DNA of 37,151 nucleotides, taken from positions 1-37,151 of the forward strand of contig CAAESW010000027.1 of assembly GCA_900758845.1 (NCBI GenBank). The letters run 5' to 3'. Shown here in pieces: positions 31,625 to 37,151 of the stretch. Source of the stretch: an uncultured Collinsella sp. Its GTDB lineage: Bacteria; Actinomycetota; Coriobacteriia; Coriobacteriales; Coriobacteriaceae. How positions within the stretch are numbered: position 1 is the first letter of the stretch; every line of letters begins with the position of its first letter. The position numbers and the translations under genes are program-made. The notes beneath the pieces were generated by a model. It ran no database searches. It worked only from the letters and a program-made list of their open reading frames with translations, and was not told where the DNA came from.

Positions 31625-33049
31625 CTAGCACACACCTTCCACAAAGCGGTCGAGCTCAACAAAACGGGAACCCTTGACCAGTACAACATCATGATTTTCA
31701 AGCGCGCCGCCCATGCGGTCGAGCACCTGCTGATAATCGGAGAACACCTGGATGCGGTCCTCATCCATACCCATCATACGTGCGGCATCGGCCATGAGCT
31801 GAGCCAGCTCGCCGCCGACGCACGCGAGCATGTCGAGCTTCTTGGCAGCGGCATAGGCGCCCACGAGCTCATGCATGCGGGGAGCCTCGTCGCCCATCTC
31901 GCCCATCTCGCCCAGGATCGCCATGCGCGAACCGTCACAGATGAGCGAGCACAGCAAATCGAGGCCGGCAGCCATAGACTCGGCACTGGCGTTATAGGAG
32001 TCGTCGATGATGCGTGCTCCGCTCTTGGCGCGCTTGATCTCCTGACGGTGACCGGTGATCGTAAGGCCCCTAAAGGCAGCATCGATCTGCTCGGTCGTCA
32101 CGCCCAGACGATAGGCGACCGCGGCGGCCTTGACGGCATTGGGCACGGACTGCACGCCGGGAATGGCCAACATGGTATCGACCGTGTCGCCCTGACCAAA
32201 GTCGAGCGTAAAGACCGGATGGCCCTCGTCGTCGACGCGAATGTCGCGTGCGCGGACCTCGTCGTCGTCCGAGACACCGGCCAGCATCACGTCAATACCC
32301 GCAGGCTGGGCGAACGTATCGCGAATGAACGGCGTAAAGTCGTCCTCGCCGCCCAAAACCAGCAACGGCGAGAAGTCGCCGGCGGCGCACATGCCCTGGA
32401 CAATCTCGGACTTGGCACGGGCGATGTTCTCGCGGCTGCCCAGGATACCGATGTGGGAGGTTCCGATCTTGCTCACGATGGCAAGATTGGGGTTGGCAGA
32501 CTGGGACAGGCGCTCAATCTCATGAAAATGGTTCATGCCCATCTCGAGCACCAGAACCTCGGTATCGGCCGGAGCGGAAAGCACCGTGAGCGGCATGCCG
32601 ATCAGGTTGTTGAAATTGCCCTTGGTGGCCCAGACGCGATAACGCTTGGCGAGCACGGCGGCGAGCACGTCCTTGGTCGTCGTCTTGCCGATGGAACCGG
32701 TAATGCCGACGACCAGGCAGCCAAGCTCCAAGCGATATACATGCGCCAGGCGCAGCAAGAACTCCTCGGGGTCGTCGGTCAGCAAGATGGCGCATCCCTT
32801 GTCCTGCGCCAGCGAAACCAGCTCGGCATCGGGTTCGCGCGTCATCACGACGGCACCGGCACCCGACTCAATGGCACGGGAGGCAAAATCATTGCCGTCG
32901 ACCTTTTCGCCGGGGAAGGCGACAAAGATCGTCCCCTCCTCGACCTGACGCGAGTCGATAACGCACCCGCGGCATACCCGATCGACTTCTTCCGTCACGG
33001 TTCGGGCCCCCGTTGAGGCCGCGAGGTTGTTGACGGCGATCTCTATCAT
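31625..33049 (-). CDS. murF: UDP-MurNAc-tripeptide--D-Ala-D-Ala ligase MurF
   Basis: Fourth Mur ligase, completing the pentapeptide. 474 residues. Motifs: CVIDSRQVEEGTIFVAFPGEKVDG (uracil/substrate), VVGITGSIGKTTTKDVLA (P-loop), KGNFNNLIGMPLTVL, LEMGMNHFHEIERLS, DDSYNASAESM and ILGEMGEMGDEA, all MurF-type rather than MurE-type; for example, no diaminopimelate motif DNPR is seen. It is the first mur ligase in this cluster, following ftsI after a 125-bp gap; murE, normally between them, is absent here. Confidence 0.96.
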   Translation of the reverse strand: MIEIAVNNLAASTGARTVTEEVDRVCRGCVIDSRQVEEGTIFVAFPGEKVDGNDFASRAIESGAGAVVMTREPDAELVSLAQDKGCAILLTDDPEEFLLRLAHVYRLELGCLVVGITGSIGKTTTKDVLAAVLAKRYRVWATKGNFNNLIGMPLTVLSAPADTEVLVLEMGMNHFHEIERLSQSANPNLAIVSKIGTSHIGILGSRENIARAKSEIVQGMCAAGDFSPLLVLGGEDDFTPFIRDTFAQPAGIDVMLAGVSDDDEVRARDIRVDDEGHPVFTLDFGQGDTVDTMLAIPGVQSVPNAVKAAAVAYRLGVTTEQIDAAFRGLTITGHRQEIKRAKSGARIIDDSYNASAESMAAGLDLLCSLICDGSRMAILGEMGEMGDEAPRMHELVGAYAAAKKLDMLACVGGELAQLMADAARMMGMDEDRIQVFSDYQQVLDRMGGALENHDVVLVKGSRFVELDRFVEGVC

Positions 33050-33174
33050 TGCAGCTCCCCTGTAAACCTAATAATGCTATCGGCGTATTGTATCCCAGTG
33101 CCATGCGCGCGTGGTGCAGGGCATGTGAACACCCTTCAGATCAAACGGCAGACCACGCTCAAGATTGTAACCCC

Positions 33175-35040
33175 CTACTTCGTGCGCGGGATACCCAGCA
33201 CGTCGAGCGCGTTGGCCATAATGGACTGGAATGGCACCGCGGCGGCATCCGAGCCGCTCGGCGTTCCATCGAGTGTGATATAGCACAGCACCTTGGGCGA
33301 TTGTGCCGGCGCAAAGCCCATAAAGGACGACATGTAGTTCTCCTTGAGGTAACCGCCGTTCTCGTCAGCACGCTCGGCCGTACCGGTCTTGCCCGCCACG
33401 TCATAGCCATCGACCGCACCGCCAACGCCCGTGCCTTCGGACACGACCGTCTGCATGCACGATGTCACCTGGGCGGCAGCGTCCTCCGAAATCGCACGCT
33501 CGCCTTCGCCCCAGTCCTTCTCATCGCCCTTGCTGGACTTATAGAAGTGCGGAGTCATCATCACGCCGCCGTTCGCAATGCCGCCCACGGCACGTGCGAC
33601 CTCAATCGGCGAGACGGACAGCGCCTGGCCAAAGCTCATCGAGCCCAGCGTGGCGCCGTCGTACTGGTCGCGCTCCTTGACGATACCCAGACTCTCACCC
33701 GGAAAATCGACACCGGAGCTATGGCCGATACCCCACTTGTCCACATAGGTGGCAAAATCATCGGCACCGATCTTGCGTCCCACCAGGACAAAGCCCACAT
33801 TGGACGAACGGCGCATCATCTCGCGCACGTCCATGGTCATGGTGTAGTCGCGCTTATCGGCGTCGGTAACGGTGTCGTCGCCAACCTTAATGCTCGCCGG
33901 CACCTCAAACGACGTGCTCGAACGCACGGCACCCAAGTCGAAGCCGGCACCGGCCACGAGCGTCTTAAAGACCGAACCGGGCTCGTAGGCATCGGTAACC
34001 AGGCGCAAGTTCATGTCCTCGGTCTTGGCGTTTTCCAGATCGGTCTGGTCATATGTCGGATACGAGCATGCCGCCAGAATCTCGCCCGTCGTGGGATCGG
34101 TGACCAGGGCCGAGCCGTTCTTGGCCTTGGTCTTTTCGACCGCCTCGGCCAGGGCGTCCTCGGCGGCGCGCTGGATATTGACATCGAGCGTCGTCACGAT
34201 GTCCACGCCGTCCACCGCGGCAACCTTTTTATAGGCGCCGCCCGCGATATAGCTACCGTCCCTCGCCCGCTCACGCACCAGCGAACCGTTGGTTCCGGTC
34301 AAAAGCTTGTTGTACTGTTTTTCGAGGCCCGTCAGACCGTCGTTGTCCACGTTTACCACGCCAAGCACCTGCGATGCCAGGTTGCCGTAGGGGTACACGC
34401 GCTTCATGGCCTGCTCAAAGAGCACGCCTGGCAGGTTCTTCTTCTCCAGCGCCGCGGCATCGTCCTCGTCCACCTGGCGTTTGATATACACCCAGGTGCC
34501 ATCCGACTCAACGAGCTCGCGACAGGTCTTTTTATCGATTCCCGTAGCTTTGACCAGCGCCGATACCGTCTTGTCAACGTCCTCGATAAGCTGAGGATTC
34601 ACGGCGATGTTGCGGCATTCGACCGACGACGTCAGCACGTTGCCGTTACGGTCGTAGATGGTACCGCGCTTGGCATACAGCGTCTGTGCAAGCAAGCGAC
34701 GTGCATCGGCACGGTCGCGTAGCTTATCGGCTTCCACGATTTGATAGTCGGCAAGGCGAAGGACGCCCAAACCCAAGCCAAACCCGATAAAGCCCATGAC
34801 GGCTTTGCGGCGGGGCAGCGGCGTACCCGTGAGCCATTCGGTCGACGAGCTCTTGCGCGGTCTGGTGTTATGCATCTGAGGACCACTCGAGCCACGGAGA
34901 CGCGACGCGGGGTCGTTGCCATAGGACGGCCTCGCGTTGTAAGATGGCCGACCCGTTCCTTGATAACCAGAACGTCCCCGCGATGAGGGACGTCCAGAAC
35001 CGCGACCCCCGTCGGAGCCGCGGCGATAGTCATTTGTCAT
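33175..35040 (-). CDS. ftsI: Septal transpeptidase FtsI (class B penicillin-binding protein)
   Basis: Septal D,D-transpeptidase that cross-links peptidoglycan made by FtsW. 621 residues. The cytoplasmic N-terminus of about 78 residues is Arg/Gly/Ser/Tyr/Pro-rich (RGRSGYQGTGRPSYNARPSY). A transmembrane helix lies at about 80-97, then the class B dimerisation domain (AKRGTIYDRNGNVLTSS). The transpeptidase motifs are YEPGSVFKTL (S-x-x-K), RRSSNVG (S-x-N) and VAGKTGTAER (K-T-G). No PASTA domains follow; the protein ends at GIPRTK. The ATG at 35040 lies 17 bp after the ftsL-like stop; its ribosome site is weak. Confidence 0.96.
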   Translation of the reverse strand: MTNDYRRGSDGGRGSGRPSSRGRSGYQGTGRPSYNARPSYGNDPASRLRGSSGPQMHNTRPRKSSSTEWLTGTPLPRRKAVMGFIGFGLGLGVLRLADYQIVEADKLRDRADARRLLAQTLYAKRGTIYDRNGNVLTSSVECRNIAVNPQLIEDVDKTVSALVKATGIDKKTCRELVESDGTWVYIKRQVDEDDAAALEKKNLPGVLFEQAMKRVYPYGNLASQVLGVVNVDNDGLTGLEKQYNKLLTGTNGSLVRERARDGSYIAGGAYKKVAAVDGVDIVTTLDVNIQRAAEDALAEAVEKTKAKNGSALVTDPTTGEILAACSYPTYDQTDLENAKTEDMNLRLVTDAYEPGSVFKTLVAGAGFDLGAVRSSTSFEVPASIKVGDDTVTDADKRDYTMTMDVREMMRRSSNVGFVLVGRKIGADDFATYVDKWGIGHSSGVDFPGESLGIVKERDQYDGATLGSMSFGQALSVSPIEVARAVGGIANGGVMMTPHFYKSSKGDEKDWGEGERAISEDAAAQVTSCMQTVVSEGTGVGGAVDGYDVAGKTGTAERADENGGYLKENYMSSFMGFAPAQSPKVLCYITLDGTPSGSDAAAVPFQSIMANALDVLGIPRTK

Positions 35041-35057
35041 ACTCAGCTACCGTCTTG

Positions 35058-35528
35058 TTACTGAGCGGTCGCGGTCGAGCTAGCGCCCGCGGCTGCATCC
35101 TGCGAAAAATCAAGTGTAACGCTCTCGCTGGGCTCCACCATGCCATAAGCGCCCGCAAGGTCGCGAATGCGTGTGTCGGCACCATAGACCGAATGCATGA
35201 CCTCCAGGTCGGAGCTCTCGTCGGTCGCCTTCTCGAGCGTGTTGGTAAGCGCGGCGTTGCTGTTGAGCACCTGGGCCGTAATGCCGGCGAGCGCCACACG
35301 GGCGACACCGATCGTCATGAAGATGGCCGCAATGATGCAAAACGTTTTAAGAACGCTCATGAAAACCGGGCTTACCGCCTGGTTTGCCTGACGGCCCGCG
35401 CCTGTGTAGACATCAAAGCGCGGTGTGCGCTGCTCGCGGGGAGCAACGGGGGCCTGCGGTGCCTCACGATAGGCGGGCATGGCGTTCATATCATAGGCGA
35501 GTGCTGCGTTTGAAGTGTTGTAGCCCAT
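35058..35528 (-). CDS. ftsL: FtsL-like septum protein
   Basis: Bitopic protein of 156 residues assigned by position (between rsmH and ftsI) and topology: cytoplasmic N-terminus of about 55 residues, one transmembrane helix at about 57-82 (VLKTFCIIAAIFMTIGVARVAL), then a predicted coiled coil (ITAQVLNSNAALTNTLEKATDESSDLEV). An IRDLAGAYGMVEPSESVTL segment follows, resembling the FtsL/FtsB end, where the 'A..lGM' motif is common. It ends in a low-complexity Ala/Ser/Thr tail. GGGAGGCGG upstream of ATG 35528 supports the start. Sequence similarity alone is weak, as usual for FtsL; FtsB could be the better name. Confidence 0.8.
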   Translation of the reverse strand: MGYNTSNAALAYDMNAMPAYREAPQAPVAPREQRTPRFDVYTGAGRQANQAVSPVFMSVLKTFCIIAAIFMTIGVARVALAGITAQVLNSNAALTNTLEKATDESSDLEVMHSVYGADTRIRDLAGAYGMVEPSESVTLDFSQDAAAGASSTATAQ

Positions 35529-35618
35529 GATATGCCGCCTCCCATCCCGAGTACGTTGGTAGTGTGTTTAAGCTTCGTTTGTGGTACGAGCGGGAGGTCC
35601 AATATCGCGCAGTCGCGT

Positions 35619-36584
35619 CTACAGACGCTGCGCCACGCGGATCTTGGCTGATCTCGCCCGAGGGTTGCGCGCAACCTCATCGGGTTGGGCAACCAGGGGT
35701 TTGCGGGTGATGACCTTGAGTATCGGCACGTTGCCGCACACGCACACCGGAATCTCCGGCGGACACGTGCACCCCTGGCTCATCTCCTTAAAGTGGTTCT
35801 TTACGATACGGTCCTCGAGCGAGTGATACGAGATGACGCAGATGCGTCCGCCCGGGTTGAGCCACCTTGTGGCGGCGTCAAGCCCTCGCTCGAGCACATC
35901 GAGTTCGTGATTGACCTCGATGCGAATGGCCTGGAAACTTTTCTTGGCTGGGTGTCCGCCATGCCGACGAGCGGCAGCGGGGATACCAGCCTTGATGATC
36001 TCGACAAACTGGCCTGTGGTTTCGATCGGCTCATGCTCGCGGCGGCGCACGATCTCGCGCGCGATCTGCGAGGCGAACTTCTCTTCGCCGTAGACGCGTA
36101 GAATCCGGGCGAGGTCGTGTTCGTTATAGGTGTTGATGACCTCAGCTGCGTTTAAGGTGTTGTTACCCGGATCCATCCGCATGTCCAATGGGGCGTCCTC
36201 GTTGTACGAAAAGCCCCTGCCAGGGATATCGAGTTGCGGCGACGAAACGCCCAAGTCGAACAGGAAGCCATCGACCCCGGGCACCTCGGCCGAGCAAAGC
36301 AGCTCATCCAAGTCGCCGAAGTTGCCCTTCAGCAGCTGGTGCGGTACGCCGGGAACCTCGCGGTCCAGACGGGCGCCAGCGGCCTCGAGGGCCATGTCGT
36401 CCTGATCGACGCCGAGCAAAAGGCCGGTCTCCCCCACCTGCGCGGCCATCTTTACCGAATGACCGGCACCGCCAAGGGTGCAGTCGCAGACGACGGAGCC
36501 GCTCTTTAGCTGCAGCGACTCAAGCACTTCGCCGAGCATGACAGGTTCATGCCGATATTCTTGTGTCAAGATCCCACGCTCCAT
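35619..36584 (-). CDS. rsmH: 16S rRNA (cytosine1402-N4)-methyltransferase RsmH (MraW)
   Basis: SAM-dependent enzyme that methylates C1402 in the ribosomal P site. 321 residues, usual size. The opening YRHEPVMLGEVLESL is diagnostic, as are DCTLGGAGHSVKMA (SAM loop), GVDQDDMALEAA, DGFLFDLGVSSPQLDIPGRGFSYNEDAPLDMRMD and ICVISYHSLEDRIVKNHF. ATG 36584 lacks a clear ribosome site; TTG 36569, nine nt after GGAG, is a possible alternative that would shorten it by five residues. It lies 20 bp after mraZ. Confidence 0.96.
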   Translation of the reverse strand: MERGILTQEYRHEPVMLGEVLESLQLKSGSVVCDCTLGGAGHSVKMAAQVGETGLLLGVDQDDMALEAAGARLDREVPGVPHQLLKGNFGDLDELLCSAEVPGVDGFLFDLGVSSPQLDIPGRGFSYNEDAPLDMRMDPGNNTLNAAEVINTYNEHDLARILRVYGEEKFASQIAREIVRRREHEPIETTGQFVEIIKAGIPAAARRHGGHPAKKSFQAIRIEVNHELDVLERGLDAATRWLNPGGRICVISYHSLEDRIVKNHFKEMSQGCTCPPEIPVCVCGNVPILKVITRKPLVAQPDEVARNPRARSAKIRVAQRL

Positions 36585-36604
36585 CCGTTACTCGTGCCTT
36601 GCCC

Positions 36605-37039
36605 TTACGAGAAGAAGAGGTCCAGCAGGGCCTCGTCGTCATCGTCCTCATCGGCCGTAGCGCGGTCCCAAACCTCAAGGTGGTCGTAGTTGCCCACAAC
36701 CGTGACCTCGCGGTCGAGGTTCGCCTGCTTGCGGAGAGACTCAGAAAGACCGATACGACCCGCGCTGTCCACATCCATCGACGTGGTGCGCTTGTTAATC
36801 GCCCTCATGAGCTTCTGGTCGTTGATGTCACGCGGGTTAAAACCCTCGTGGCCCTCACGACCCGCGAAGAGTCCTTCGACCCACTTATCGAAGGCCTCGG
36901 CAGAGAACACGTACAGAGCATCGACATCCAGGGCTTTGAACACGCGAACGTGCTCTCCAAGCTCCTCGCGAAGGGGTGCAGGCAGGGATAGACGACCTTT
37001 TGCATCGAGATTGCGCTCGTATGCACCCGTCATTCCCAT
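36605..37039 (-). CDS. mraZ: Transcriptional regulator MraZ
   Basis: Ring-forming DNA-binding repressor of the dcw cluster, made of two SpoVT/AbrB-like halves. 144 residues. First half: GAYERNLDAKGRLSLPAPLREEL; second half: TTSMDVDSAGRIGLSESLRKQ. The paired D-x-K/A-G-R motifs are the DNA-contacting DXXXR type. It ends in an acidic tail (EDDDDEALLDLFFS). ATG 37039 is chosen: GGGGAGGG lies 5 nt upstream; GTG 37045 and ATG 37033 are less well placed. It is the first gene of the cluster and probably represses its own promoter through the boxes just upstream. Confidence 0.96.
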   Translation of the reverse strand: MGMTGAYERNLDAKGRLSLPAPLREELGEHVRVFKALDVDALYVFSAEAFDKWVEGLFAGREGHEGFNPRDINDQKLMRAINKRTTSMDVDSAGRIGLSESLRKQANLDREVTVVGNYDHLEVWDRATADEDDDDEALLDLFFS

Positions 37040-37107
37040 GTGCACCCTCCCCTCGGTTACTCAGATGGCACGTACGCGGGGAACCACCCCGCCTGTCGAC
37101 GTCATCA

Positions 37108-37136
37108 ATAATATGGGGAACCGCCCCATTTTTCAA
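37108..37136 (-). promoter_or_regulatory. mraZ/dcw cluster promoter
   Basis: On the minus strand TTGAAA (37131-37136), exactly 17 bp, then TATTAT (37108-37113). Both boxes match sigma70-type consensus at five of six positions. Transcription would start near 37101, giving a leader of about 60 nt before mraZ. A GCGGGG/CCCCGC hairpin lies in that leader (around 37077-37094). Confidence 0.8.
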
Positions 37137-37148
37137 CACCTTTCCCCA
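37124..37148 (-). promoter_or_regulatory. MraZ-binding repeats
   Basis: Three 5-nt boxes with 5-nt spacers on the minus strand: TGGGG (37144-37148), TGTTG (37134-37138) and TGGGG (37124-37128). This is the known MraZ operator layout of TGGGN repeats every 10 bp. The middle copy is degenerate and overlaps the -35 hexamer, so bound MraZ would block RNA polymerase. Confidence 0.75.
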
Positions 37149-37151
37149 CCC

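Noticed and set aside
29741..33016. 1091-codon open frame on the plus strand
   Set aside because: It runs antisense to murD, mraY and murF; its His/Gln/Gly/Asp-rich composition is the usual shadow of GC-rich genes and no domain is recognisable.
33085..33100. Internal promoter for murF (minus-strand TACAAT)
   Set aside because: The -10-like box lacks any matching -35 and single boxes are expected by chance; left out of the feature list.
1..37151. tRNA, rRNA, transposase, integrase or toxin-antitoxin genes
   Set aside because: Intergenic gaps were read for cloverleaf ends and coding motifs; none was found.

Overview
The window is GC-rich chromosomal DNA, most likely from a member of the Coriobacteriia (Actinomycetota) such as Collinsella. 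This rests on strong C/G third-position codon bias, an actinobacterial-style division cluster ending in pgeF, yggS, sepF, yggT and divIVA, and overall protein character. No marker gene such as rRNA is present, so the genus is an inference. I see no tRNA, rRNA, CRISPR array, transposase or prophage gene. It is mostly core chromosome, and the unusual material is in gene order, intergenic hairpins and start sites.

Positions 1-10450 hold separate housekeeping genes. They are the 5' part of polA (minus), an M18 aminopeptidase and yaaA (plus), a one-helix membrane protein (minus), and the thiamin pyrimidine genes thiC, behind a TPP riboswitch, and thiD (plus). A 334-bp gene-free stretch follows, packed with three tandem long hairpins. 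Then come, on the minus strand, an SGNH hydrolase, a PARG-like (TIGR02452-type) protein whose catalytic signature looks altered, a BAX-inhibitor-1 family membrane protein and a small protein of unknown function.

Positions 10698-13246 hold a low-affinity phosphate uptake pair (a Pit-type transporter and its DUF47/PhoU-like partner), a 108-nt near-perfect hairpin, and a small nitroreductase whose first half differs in codon use from its second half.

From 37039 down to 13411 on the minus strand runs a nearly complete dcw (division and cell wall) cluster: mraZ, rsmH, ftsL-like, ftsI, murF, mraY, murD, ftsW, murG, murC, murB, ftsQ, ftsZ, pgeF, then yggS, sepF, yggT, divIVA. It starts from a clear sigma70-type promoter overlapped by MraZ boxes. 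murE is not in the cluster. A complete high-affinity phosphate system (pstS, pstC, pstA, pstB, phoU) sits between pgeF and yggS. pstS overlaps the pgeF stop codon by 4 nt, so phosphate uptake is physically and probably translationally coupled to the tail of the division cluster. An intrinsic terminator follows ftsZ, so pgeF-pst is probably a transcription unit separate from mraZ-ftsZ.

Working together, the Mur enzymes, MraY, MurG, FtsW and FtsI make and polymerise lipid II. FtsZ, SepF, FtsQ, FtsL and DivIVA organise where this happens. Two phosphate systems, Pit and Pst, are encoded within about 10 kb of each other. Several divisome proteins here (FtsI, FtsQ, FtsW, SepF) carry long, charged low-complexity cytoplasmic tails.
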